From assembly GCF_001854225.1 (NCBI RefSeq), contig NZ_CP015208.1, forward strand, positions 1,302,001 through 1,366,000: a stretch of DNA of 64,000 nt, given 5' to 3'. The position numbers and the translations under genes were made by a program. This document shows, piece by piece, positions 26,520 through 34,197 of the stretch. Source of the stretch: Candidatus Rhodoluna planktonica (lineage in GTDB: Bacteria; Actinomycetota; Actinomycetes; Actinomycetales; Microbacteriaceae). The notes under the pieces were generated by a model. The model saw only the letters and a list, made by a program, of their open reading frames with translations, was not told where the DNA came from and ran no database searches. Numbering within the stretch: the first letter of the stretch is position 1; every line of letters begins with the position of its first letter.

Positions 26520-26903
26520 GTGAGCAGCTCAAAATCAATAAAGCGCACCCGAATGGTGTTGAAGACCGGTTCTCTAATCTTTGGGCTTAGCGCTCTACTA
26601 CTGCTTGTTGCCCCAGCATTTTTTAACGAGCTACTTGGACTGGCGACCACGCCATCGCTGGAATGGGCCATGCGAATGATCGGCATAACCCTGGTCGCCC
26701 TTGCCGGCAACATGTTTTCCGTGGCGAGCAGAGGCACCGACAAATCGGCCGATTTTTCGGGTTGGGTCATGCTGGTTTCCGCATTTGCGCTCGGGGTACT
26801 GACCCTGGTGATTCCGGCACAACTCACCTGGTTTTCAATCGGTTATGCACTAATCGGATTCGCTTTCTCACTGGCTTACCTTTGGGCCAAAATCAGTCGT
26901 TAG
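26520..26903 (+). CDS. Small four-helix membrane protein, unknown function
   Basis: A 127-residue hydrophobic protein with about four predicted membrane helices (around 14-36, 47-66, 77-98, 103-124) and a basic N terminus. The likely start is the GTG at 26520 behind GAGG; a methionine at residue 12 is an alternative. I do not recognise a family. It precedes another membrane-protein gene by 21 bp, so they may be co-transcribed. Confidence 0.7.
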   Translation: MSSSKSIKRTRMVLKTGSLIFGLSALLLLVAPAFFNELLGLATTPSLEWAMRMIGITLVALAGNMFSVASRGTDKSADFSGWVMLVSAFALGVLTLVIPAQLTWFSIGYALIGFAFSLAYLWAKISR

Positions 26904-26924
26904 AAAATCACCGGAAAGTAAAGT

Positions 26925-27569
26925 GTGGCTATGAGTTTGATGAAGATTGTTTCGGTGTTGCGCCTCTTGGTTGCAGCCGCAGTTTTGGGCAGCATTGTTT
27001 GGCAAGTTACCGACCGCATTGCGAACAACGTTTTTAGACCTGATGAGTACTTCTCGTACTTCAGTATTCAAAGCTCGATTTTGGTGGGCGCGGTTTTGCT
27101 CTGGAGCGCCCACACCGCTTGGCACGGTATAGCCGAATCTAAATTCCACGTCATTGCTCGACTTAGCGTGACGGCCTACTACATCCTGGTTTCGCTGGCC
27201 TACAACCTACTGTTGCGCGGGGAACCAAACGATGTGCGCGATGGCGATTATGATTGGCCGGTTTTGCCGAATGAGATTATTCACGTCTGGGGGCCAATCG
27301 CGGTAGCCCTTGGTTGGCTGCTGATTCAGGGAGATATTCGACTAAAGATTCGGGCCGCATTTTGGGTAGCCGTTTACCCGCTGCTGTGGCTGGGTTTTTC
27401 GGTTGTGCGCGGCACCCTCACCGGCTGGTGGCCATACTGGTTTATTGACCCAACCGGAGACGGTGGCGTCTCTGGCATGCTCACCTACATCGGAGCAATT
27501 ACTGTTTTCTTGATTGTTCTGGGAATGCTGCTACTTGCGCTCACCCGCATTGCGCCAAGAACTAAATGA
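26925..27569 (+). CDS. Pr6Pr-family membrane protein
   Basis: A 214-residue protein with about six membrane helices. The pattern YFSYFSIQSSILVG, LPNEIIHVWGPI and YPLLWLGFSVVRGTLTGWW is typical of Pr6Pr proteins, related to the FAR-17a/AIG1 fold; their biochemical role in bacteria is unknown. The start is GTG 26925 or ATG 26931. The last 39 bases overlap the end of the opposite-strand photolyase-like gene. Confidence 0.8.
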   Translation: MAMSLMKIVSVLRLLVAAAVLGSIVWQVTDRIANNVFRPDEYFSYFSIQSSILVGAVLLWSAHTAWHGIAESKFHVIARLSVTAYYILVSLAYNLLLRGEPNDVRDGDYDWPVLPNEIIHVWGPIAVALGWLLIQGDIRLKIRAAFWVAVYPLLWLGFSVVRGTLTGWWPYWFIDPTGDGGVSGMLTYIGAITVFLIVLGMLLLALTRIAPRTK

Positions 27570-28721
27570 TTTAACCGACTTCGCATGCGGCTTTCTGAGC
27601 CACGGGTAAGGGTGCACCTCGGCCAGGTTTTCAAACTTTTTGAAACTTGGCACCGGGGCATAGGTAACTGCCACGTCGTTTTGGCGCGCGAAATCAACCG
27701 GATTACCTAGGTAAACCTGAAGGTCGCGACGCTGGGCCAAATCTTGCAAAGTCTCCAGGTAAAAATAAATTCGCTTCGACGAGAGCTGGAGTTTTTGTAG
27801 CGCGGGGCCGTTGAAAACAAATACAGCCGGCAAATCTGGATGCGCCGCCAGCGCCGGATCAGCATCGCCAAGCGAATCGATAGTTAGCAAAACCTGAGCT
27901 GGTTTGCGTTTGCTAATCACCTCGGTGGGTCCGGTGGTTTTGGCGACATCGGGATCGGCAAGCAGCAGCAGATCGGGTGTTTTTTCGCGAAGTTCGACTT
28001 CGGCAGGAAAATTCTCAATTGGGCAGTTTTTGGCGAGCGGGCAGCTTCGGCATAGTTGCGGGGCGCGTTTCTCTACTTGCCAACGAGCGAAACCGTAAGG
28101 TTTACCGGTGCCGGTTCCGACAGTCCATTGCCAGCCGAGCAAGTTGGCCGCACGCGATCCGTCTAGCAGTTCTCGGTACATTCGCTCTTGACCGTGCAAC
28201 CAGCCCATTCCATTTCGCACAGTCCAATGCGAGGCGAGCCACATCCGCGTTTGGTTAACTAACCAGCCATCTTGAGTAAGTTCGTCGAGAACAAAATCGG
28301 TGCAGGCCAGACCCTCAGGCCAGCCATCGCCAGGCCTATCCCAGACTTGTTCAAATCGAAGATTTTGAAACAGTCGTGTGCCGATTCGGGCATACAGGTG
28401 ACGGGCATATTCTTGCCACAGCAACTCGTCACGAAACTTTTCTCGATCTTGAAAATGGGCTTTTGAAACGTGATTCCAAACCCTCTGCAGGGATAGCAAA
28501 TTGTGCCTAATGTAAGGCGACAAAACTGATGCACCGCGTTTATCAAGTGGCAAAACTTCAGAGCGATTCTTGGCATAGCCAGTGATGTCTAATTGAGCCA
28601 GCGCGGCATCGGCTGCGGTTTGACCGCCACTGATTGAACTGCGACCGCCACCCGAATGTAAGCCCTCAAAATGCCGCTTGACTAAATCTTCGGCCTCACC
28701 TTTTAGGTCTAGTTTGATCAC
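27531..28721 (-). CDS. Photolyase/cryptochrome-like flavoprotein with reversed domain order
   Basis: A 396-residue protein. Residues about 60-220 match the FAD-binding helical domain of photolyases: LSPYIRHNLLS, ELLWQEYARHLY, LDELTQDGWLVNQTRMWLAS and DGSRAANLLGWQWTVGTG. Normally this domain is C-terminal. Here it comes first, followed by a cysteine cluster (C224, C227, C233 in CRSCPLAKNCP), and only then by a segment (about 274-365) resembling the photolyase N-terminal alpha/beta antenna domain (DADPALAAHPDLPAVFVFN; SSKRIYFYLETLQDLAQRRD). The order is therefore permuted. It may repair DNA, sense blue light or do something else. The start is a GTG preceded by CTAAGG. It lies amid carotenoid genes and 26 bp from a DUF429 gene on the same strand. 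Confidence 0.82.
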   Translation of the reverse strand: MIKLDLKGEAEDLVKRHFEGLHSGGGRSSISGGQTAADAALAQLDITGYAKNRSEVLPLDKRGASVLSPYIRHNLLSLQRVWNHVSKAHFQDREKFRDELLWQEYARHLYARIGTRLFQNLRFEQVWDRPGDGWPEGLACTDFVLDELTQDGWLVNQTRMWLASHWTVRNGMGWLHGQERMYRELLDGSRAANLLGWQWTVGTGTGKPYGFARWQVEKRAPQLCRSCPLAKNCPIENFPAEVELREKTPDLLLLADPDVAKTTGPTEVISKRKPAQVLLTIDSLGDADPALAAHPDLPAVFVFNGPALQKLQLSSKRIYFYLETLQDLAQRRDLQVYLGNPVDFARQNDVAVTYAPVPSFKKFENLAEVHPYPWLRKPHAKSVKSFSSWRNAGERK

Positions 28722-28747
28722 CCTTAGCCCAACCGACTTTCAACCAT

Positions 28748-29491
28748 TCAAAATTCCAACAACTGGGTGATTGGGTTTTTCGGTAGATGAATCCAGCCTT
28801 CAATTTTCGCAACCGCAACTTGGCTGGCACTGGGCGCAGTTGATTGCCCCATAGCTGATGCCCTGGCAGCTAACGAAGCAATTACAGCGTCAAAGGCATC
28901 ACAGGACGAAACCATCATTTCGATGAAATTTGCCAGATCGAGGCCAGGCAAGTTTTGCTGCAACCTAGCAATGAGTTTTTGCCTAATCTGCGCCGAGGTT
29001 CGGTAGCCGGCAGTTTCAAACTGCCACAATCGAAGGCTCGCCCCCGGGTAGATTTCGACTATCTTGCCAAAACCAGCGCGATCGATATCTATGCCTTGCT
29101 CTTGTAGCTTCGAAAGCAGCCCAGCAGCCCGCATTGCTGTTAATCCAAGTCGATCAGTTGCCACGCTCAACGGCCACCGACCGGTAATTCTTCGGACTTC
29201 GCGATCTGATTCTCGAAAGCTAATCTGCCGTCGCCAATCAATGCCACCATCAATTATCGGTTTCGCCTCGACTAGCTGGGCGTATCTATTGAGAAACTCG
29301 ATGAACTCTACTGGCCAGCCAAGCGCACAATCGATACCCAGTTTGTCCACTAGATTCGAAAGTTCAATCACTCGTGTATCGGCAACCCCTAACTCAAGAC
29401 TTAGCAGCCTTGCGCTGTTAGGTTGCCAATCGATGACTGCCAAGGAAGTGGCAGCGGGTTGGGCGGCTAAATCTAGGCCGGCAGTTAGCAT
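28748..29491 (-). CDS. DUF429 family protein
   Basis: A 247-residue protein of the DUF429 family, predicted RNase H-like nuclease fold of unknown function. Visible marks are GLDLAAQPAATSLAVIDW at the start, IDCALGWPVEFIEFL, TDREVRR-type text (ESDREVRRITGRWPLSVATD), a CDAFDAVIASLAARA helix and a closing EGWIHLP. It is immediately upstream of the photolyase-like gene on the same strand and probably co-transcribed. A joint role in DNA or RNA damage is a guess only. Confidence 0.82.
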   Translation of the reverse strand: MLTAGLDLAAQPAATSLAVIDWQPNSARLLSLELGVADTRVIELSNLVDKLGIDCALGWPVEFIEFLNRYAQLVEAKPIIDGGIDWRRQISFRESDREVRRITGRWPLSVATDRLGLTAMRAAGLLSKLQEQGIDIDRAGFGKIVEIYPGASLRLWQFETAGYRTSAQIRQKLIARLQQNLPGLDLANFIEMMVSSCDAFDAVIASLAARASAMGQSTAPSASQVAVAKIEGWIHLPKNPITQLLEF

Positions 29492-29570
29492 GGCTCAAGA
29501 TTATCTTTTGCCTTGGGACGATTTTCACGGTTAGCGCAGTTGAAAGTGGCATACAGACAACGGATGTGAA

Positions 29571-30215
29571 ATGCAAAAAATAAAAGTTGATGTCTGGTCA
29601 GACATCGCCTGCCCTTGGTGCTACATCGGAAAGCGAAAACTGGAAGCTGCTGTTGGCGAGTTTCAGGCGAGTGGCGGTGAAGTTGAAGTCGAATATCACA
29701 GCTTTTTGCTGAACCCCGACATGCCGGTCGACTACCAAGGGGGCCAGGCTGAATATCTTTCGAAACACAAAGGCTTACCGCTAGCCCAGGTTTCACAGAT
29801 GAGCGAACGCATAACGCAGATTGCCGCATCGGTTGGTTTGAAATACGACTTTGAAAACCAAATCATGACCAACACGACAATGGCGCATCGACTGTTACAC
29901 CTTGCCAAAGAACAGGGCTTACAGCACCAAATGAAAGAGCGCCTAATGGCTGCACACTTTGTTGAAGCAAAACACGTTGGCACAATCGAATCGCTGGCCG
30001 ACCTTGCTGCCGAAGTTGGACTTAGTCGCGGCGATGTTGTCTCTGCCCTTGAATCAAACGCCTACCAGCAAGCCGTCGAAAATGACATCAGCGCTGCCAA
30101 AGACATGGGCATTACCGGTGTTCCGTTCTTTGTGATCAACCAAAAATACGGAATTTCAGGCGCGCAAGATTCAATGGTGCTACTGGATGCGTTCAAACAG
30201 GTAGCGGCTGAGTAA
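29571..30215 (+). CDS. DsbA-family oxidoreductase, FrnE-like
   Basis: A cytoplasmic DsbA/FrnE-type thioredoxin-fold protein of 214 residues. The active site is C14-P-W-C17 in DIACPWCYIGKRKLE, and the cis-proline loop reads TGVPFFVIN. There is no signal peptide. Relatives act in disulfide exchange and oxidative stress or polyketide steps; the role here is open. It is monocistronic, convergent with the DUF2200 gene 16 bp beyond its stop. Confidence 0.9.
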   Translation: MQKIKVDVWSDIACPWCYIGKRKLEAAVGEFQASGGEVEVEYHSFLLNPDMPVDYQGGQAEYLSKHKGLPLAQVSQMSERITQIAASVGLKYDFENQIMTNTTMAHRLLHLAKEQGLQHQMKERLMAAHFVEAKHVGTIESLADLAAEVGLSRGDVVSALESNAYQQAVENDISAAKDMGITGVPFFVINQKYGISGAQDSMVLLDAFKQVAAE

Positions 30216-30231
30216 ATTCGAAACTACAGAT

Positions 30232-30576
30232 TTACCTGCGCAGAACCTTCTCTAAAGGCCTTCCCTTAGCAAGTTCGTCAACGAGTTTGTCGAGATAGCG
30301 GATTTTCTTCATTAAGGGATCAGCAATCTCTTCAATTCGAACACCGCAAATGACTCCGGTAATTCTTTCGGCCAAAGGGTTTATGTCAGCTGAATTAAAG
30401 AAGTCGGCAAAATTCGTTTTATTTGCCAGATGCGCGGCCAATTGTTTTTTATCAAACCCGGTCAGCCATTCAATAGCCTGATCGAGTTGAGCGACATCTC
30501 TACTTTTGCGTTCGAGTTTGGCGACATACAAGACGTAAACATCTGCAAAAGGTGTCGAGTAAATGCGATGCACCAC
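30232..30576 (-). CDS. DUF2200 family protein
   Basis: A 114-residue protein matching the DUF2200 family: HRIYSTPFADVYVLYVAKLERK at the start (shown partly), IEWLTGFDKKQL, ITGVICGVRIEEI and the ending IRYLDKLVDELAKGRPLEK. An open frame runs 29 codons further, but family proteins begin just before HRIY. The GTG at 30576, whose first base overlaps the TAG stop of blh and which follows GAGG, is the sensible start. Function unknown. It is translationally coupled to blh. Confidence 0.85.
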   Translation of the reverse strand: MVHRIYSTPFADVYVLYVAKLERKSRDVAQLDQAIEWLTGFDKKQLAAHLANKTNFADFFNSADINPLAERITGVICGVRIEEIADPLMKKIRYLDKLVDELAKGRPLEKVLRR

Positions 30577-31526
30577 TAGAGCCTCAGCGCTTTCAGGTCG
30601 AGTCGCAAAGTGAGCGCCATGTGGGGCACAGTAAGCGCCCAAATAACTACCAAAAGGTACCAAAGCAATTGTTGACTTAGGTCAAAGCCTCGACTTATGC
30701 CCAAAAATATAGTGAATGCCAAAACTGCTGCAAGTGCCGGGGCACCAGCCAAAACTGAAACGCCAAATGCATTCCAGCTTTTGTCTTTGCGGTGTTGCAC
30801 CTGTGCTTTTTCAAATTCCAAACTTAGACGACCAGTGTGGCGAAGCGCATGCCAAAGTCCGAAGTAAAAAGCAAAAGCGACCAGTGGTGGGGCGCTCAAA
30901 ACCAGAGTGAGTAAAAGTGCTAAATCAATTGCTTCTTGAATTCGCTGGGTAATCAACATCCAGATTATTGACGCGGCGGCAACCACAATCATCAAAGCAA
31001 AGAGAGCCGGCGCAAATGCCCCTGCCCAGTCGATTAATTTTGGGTTCACTGCGGCGAGCGCCTCGGTGCTTTGCTGCGAGACCAACGGAATTACCACCGG
31101 TGTAAAGCCGGACGCCACAATGTAAGCGGCCTTTGGAAACTTTTTGACACCCAGCTGGCGGGCATCCAATTCTGAGATAAAGGCCGCATCACCCAAACCA
31201 AAATGGATGGCGCTCATCAGAACCACTGCCTGAAAGCCAATCAAATTTGCACTCAGGATTGCCCAAATTGCTACACCAACAACACCGAGGTATGCGGTGA
31301 GAAAAAGAGCCATCTTCAGCGAAGCAAGTTTGGGAACGGTAATTAGATGATCAACTGCACCGTGCGGAATACCTATAGTTAGTGCAGCGAGGGCCAAGAC
31401 AATCTGCAACTCGAGTGCGATGCCGCCAAATGGTAAAAAGACCAAAGCGACAACTACCCCGAACAGTATGCAGTAGCGTGAGATTGCTCTGAGGTTATTT
31501 AGCAGCTTGGTCTCAGAAAGTACCAT
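30576..31526 (-). CDS. blh: Brp/Blh-type beta-carotene 15,15'-dioxygenase
   Basis: Membrane enzyme that cleaves beta-carotene into two retinal molecules, supplying the chromophore for the actinorhodopsin. The 316 residues have many helices and the histidine motifs of this family: GIPHGAVDH (H55, H60), SAIHFGLGD (H108), FGLWHALRH (H226, H230) and TVPHM (H302), expected to hold the catalytic iron. The ATG at 31526 is only 31 bp from the divergent lycopene cyclase start. Together with the cyclase it makes the local retinal pathway. Confidence 0.94.
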   Translation of the reverse strand: MVLSETKLLNNLRAISRYCILFGVVVALVFLPFGGIALELQIVLALAALTIGIPHGAVDHLITVPKLASLKMALFLTAYLGVVGVAIWAILSANLIGFQAVVLMSAIHFGLGDAAFISELDARQLGVKKFPKAAYIVASGFTPVVIPLVSQQSTEALAAVNPKLIDWAGAFAPALFALMIVVAAASIIWMLITQRIQEAIDLALLLTLVLSAPPLVAFAFYFGLWHALRHTGRLSLEFEKAQVQHRKDKSWNAFGVSVLAGAPALAAVLAFTIFLGISRGFDLSQQLLWYLLVVIWALTVPHMALTLRLDLKALRL

Positions 31527-31557
31527 GCTTTTGAGTCTAGACCTAAGGAGTTTTCAG

Positions 31558-31911
31558 TTGTTTGGTCACTGGTCTTACTTGGTGATGCTGGGCTTCGTTG
31601 TTGTCGCCTCTTTTTGGCTTGAATTTGCCTTCAGACTTCGAGTGCTTCGTGACCCAAAAAGGCTGCTAAAAACTTTGGTGCTAACCATTCCACTGTTCAT
31701 CGCCTGGGATGCGTATGCGATTGCCAATGACCACTGGTTCTTTTCGAAAGAGCAAACCATCGGTATCTTTGGGCCATTCGGCATCCCTCTTGAAGAGTAT
31801 TTATTTTTCATCGTCGTACCTATTGCCGGGCTGCTAACCCTCGAAGGCGTTAGTAACTTTTTGCCTACAGTGAAACGCTGGCTCAGATATTTGAAGAGGA
31901 ATGAAGCGTGA
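31558..31911 (+). CDS. crtYc: Lycopene cyclase subunit, CrtYc/CrtYe type
   Basis: First half of the heterodimeric actinobacterial lycopene cyclase, a 117-residue membrane protein with three helices. The PLEEYLFFIVVP motif (family P.EE..FF) is visible. I place the start at TTG 31558, seven bases after a clear AAGGAG. The frame is open to a TTG at 31507, but using it would overlap the divergent blh start and leave the good ribosome site unused. It overlaps the next subunit by four bases (GTGA). Beta-ring (Yc/Yd) rather than epsilon-ring (Ye/Yf) activity is inferred from the neighbouring blh, which needs beta-carotene. Confidence 0.88.
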   Translation: MFGHWSYLVMLGFVVVASFWLEFAFRLRVLRDPKRLLKTLVLTIPLFIAWDAYAIANDHWFFSKEQTIGIFGPFGIPLEEYLFFIVVPIAGLLTLEGVSNFLPTVKRWLRYLKRNEA

Positions 31912-32225
31912 TTACCTACACTCTGCTTTCGGCAGTTGTTCTAATTGCAGTTTTTGTTTTTGGAGTAGCCGTTTTGAAAACCGAACTTTTCTCTTCGAGC
32001 AAATTCTGGATTGCTTATTCAATCGTGGTGTTCTTCCAGTTGCTAACGAACGGTTACCTGACCAGTCAAGAGATTGTGACCTACAATCCCGAGGTGATTA
32101 CCGGCACGAGGATTGCCTTCGCACCAATTGAAGACTTATTTTTCGGGTTCGCCCTGGTAACGCTGACTATGTTCATCTGGGAACGAATTGGGTCAAGCAA
32201 AAAAGTTGACAAAGCTTCGAAATAA
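31908..32225 (+). CDS. crtYd: Lycopene cyclase subunit, CrtYd/CrtYf type
   Basis: Second cyclase subunit, 105 residues with three helices. The signature RIAFAPIEDLFFGFALV matches the conserved P.ED..FGF segment of these subunits. It starts at a GTG overlapping the first subunit's stop, so the two are made together. The basic tail KKVDKASK is cytoplasmic. Confidence 0.88.
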   Translation: MITYTLLSAVVLIAVFVFGVAVLKTELFSSSKFWIAYSIVVFFQLLTNGYLTSQEIVTYNPEVITGTRIAFAPIEDLFFGFALVTLTMFIWERIGSSKKVDKASK

Positions 32226-32308
32226 GCATCGCTGGCAAGCGTGTAACAGATGTTCGTGACTCAATGAACTTGTGTTCTGGCTGCTAAGTTCTTGATGAGG
32301 GAGGAAGC

Positions 32309-32968
32309 ATGGCCAGGGGTTTGAGGATTCTCTATATCGAGAATGACGAAGCACTATTGGGCTTACTCGGCAACTCGCTCTCGGTGCATCCCGAAATTGA
32401 GATCTTGGCTAAAGCCAGTTCATCAAACCAAGCATTCAAAATAGCCGGAGAACAACAATTTGACGCAGCCCTTGTCGACATCTCTCTGGGGCCAGAGTCA
32501 ATATCCGGTGTTGAATTAGCGATTCGACTTCGTGAAAGAAACGAACACCTGGGCATTGTTTTGCTCTCACAAAACATCACCAAAAACTACCTCAGCAATC
32601 TTCCCGGGCAGTTCGATTACGGTTGGGCAGCTATCCAAAAATCTGCAACGTTATCAATTGATTATTTGGTCGAGGTTTTGAAGGCGACGGCCAAAGGACT
32701 GACCGTATCTGACTCGAATACGCACATCGAAGCTTTGGAAAGTGACAACCTGAGTAGTAAATTGAGCACCCGACAGCGACAAGTAATTGGGCTAGCTGCC
32801 ACCGGTCTTGATGCTACAGAAATTGCCAAACAACTCTCACTAGCGCCCGTGACGGTTCGCCAAGAATTATCAAAGTGCTACAAGATTTTGATCCCAAACC
32901 CTAAACCGGGCACCGACCTTAGAACCGCAGCGGTCTTGCGTTACCTACGAGAAACTCGCGAACTTTAG
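32309..32968 (+). CDS. LuxR-type (NarL) response regulator
   Basis: A 219-residue response regulator. The receiver domain (about 5-125) has the phosphorylated Asp57 in ALVDISLG and the conserved Lys in AIQKSA. The C-terminal LuxR helix-turn-helix (about 150-210) reads LSTRQRQVIGLAATGLDATEIAKQL in part. GGGAGG precedes the ATG. Three bases separate it from the sensor kinase gene. Being next to the cyclase and blh genes, it may control pigment or surface genes (inference). The inverted repeat at 34071-34100 is a candidate site. Confidence 0.9.
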   Translation: MARGLRILYIENDEALLGLLGNSLSVHPEIEILAKASSSNQAFKIAGEQQFDAALVDISLGPESISGVELAIRLRERNEHLGIVLLSQNITKNYLSNLPGQFDYGWAAIQKSATLSIDYLVEVLKATAKGLTVSDSNTHIEALESDNLSSKLSTRQRQVIGLAATGLDATEIAKQLSLAPVTVRQELSKCYKILIPNPKPGTDLRTAAVLRYLRETREL

Positions 32969-32971
32969 CCC

Positions 32972-34063
32972 ATGAGTAAAATTTGGCCCGGCTTCAATTT
33001 GGCATTTCAATCGTGGCCAATTCGGCCAATGCCAACGGTAATTGTGCTAACCATTTTTCAAATTCTGGTGAATTTTGCGGTGTTGGCTGCAGCTGCTCGA
33101 GCCCAAGGAACAACCGTAAAATTAATTCAACTTTTAGTCACAGGGCCTTCAGTTCTGCTGGGTTTTATCTTCGGGCTAGTTGTTCTCAGTATTTTCAAAC
33201 GTCTCACCGAGAAATTTCCTCAACAAAGCACTGCTCTGTATTGGCTGGGTGGTGCCTTTTTTGGTGCGGCAATGTCACTGGCGAGAATACTTTCAATCAG
33301 TGACCTAACTCCCGAGTATTGGAAAGACCCGGCGACGGCGGTTCGAGTTTTTATCGGTGCATCAATGCTTTTCCTAACGGTGCAAGTGAGCCTGGGTGTT
33401 TCTAATGCTCGACTGGCTGAACAGGTAGCAGTCGCGGAGGCAGCTAAGGCCTCTCTTGAGGTGCAGCGCGGAAAACTAATTTCGGCGCAGGAGGATGTTC
33501 GCCGCCAGATTGCCGATTTCCTGCATGATCGACTGCAATCTGATTTAGTTCTTTTGGGTATTCAGATGCAGCGGTTTATCGAAAAACTAAGTGACAAAGA
33601 TCGCTCTGTGGCTCAGGCATACATTGAAGAAATAGAGCGCATTCGCCAGTTTGATGTGCGTAGTGTCTCAAAGCAATTAGCTCCCGAACTTACCGGCCCG
33701 TTTTTGCGACCGGCCCTAGAAGATTTGCTTTCCAGCTACTTGAATGTCATCGAGGTGCAACTGAAGCTAAGCGAGCACGGCAATCTGACCCCACAGTTGA
33801 AGTTGGCCTGCTACCGAATTGTCGAACAGGGCCTTTTGAACGCTGCGAAACACGCCGCCGCAGATCAGGTATCGATAACAGTGATTGAGAATTCGAACCA
33901 GCTTGAAATTCTGGTAAAAAATAATGGCGTTCTGCTCCAGCCAAATCCGGTGGCCGGGGCAGGGTTTGCGATTATCGAAGACTGGGTCGGCCAGTTTGAT
34001 GGCACCTGGTCTCTTAGCAGTGCAGAGAATCAAACAGTTCTTGCGGTGACCCTGCGCTTTTAA
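32972..34063 (+). CDS. Sensor histidine kinase (HisKA_3-type)
   Basis: A 363-residue membrane sensor. About four membrane helices fill residues 20-145, a short coiled region follows, then the dimerisation domain with phospho-accepting His185 in ADFLHDRLQSDL. The ATP-binding domain includes EQGLLNAAKHAA and GAGFAIIEDWVG. No PAS, GAF or other light-binding domain is visible, so the signal is probably sensed in or near the membrane. It is paired with the upstream response regulator. Confidence 0.9.
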   Translation: MSKIWPGFNLAFQSWPIRPMPTVIVLTIFQILVNFAVLAAAARAQGTTVKLIQLLVTGPSVLLGFIFGLVVLSIFKRLTEKFPQQSTALYWLGGAFFGAAMSLARILSISDLTPEYWKDPATAVRVFIGASMLFLTVQVSLGVSNARLAEQVAVAEAAKASLEVQRGKLISAQEDVRRQIADFLHDRLQSDLVLLGIQMQRFIEKLSDKDRSVAQAYIEEIERIRQFDVRSVSKQLAPELTGPFLRPALEDLLSSYLNVIEVQLKLSEHGNLTPQLKLACYRIVEQGLLNAAKHAAADQVSITVIENSNQLEILVKNNGVLLQPNPVAGAGFAIIEDWVGQFDGTWSLSSAENQTVLAVTLRF

Positions 34064-34070
34064 TTCAAAA

Positions 34071-34100
34071 TGTTCGGATATACACATGTATGTCCGGACA
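34071..34100. promoter_or_regulatory. 30-bp inverted repeat between histidine kinase and secreted-protein gene
   Basis: TGTTCGGATATACA, CA, TGTATGTCCGGACA: arms of 14 bp matching at 12 positions, with the two mismatches able to form G-U pairs in RNA. It starts 7 bp after the kinase stop and about 100 bp before the secreted protein's ATG. It may be an operator, for example for the adjacent response regulator, or a weak terminator; no T-run follows. Confidence 0.6.
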
Positions 34101-34197
34101 ATGAACAGTTGAATGCTCCAAACCAAATTTCCCCTGATTCTGCCTACCATTCGCCTAACCGAAGGTTTCGGATTTGCAGATGATTTCAGGGGTAGAG

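Noticed and set aside
34174-34197. Earlier TTG start for the secreted Fn3/OmpA-like protein
   Set aside because: The ATG at 34198 has the better ribosome site and gives a normal signal peptide.
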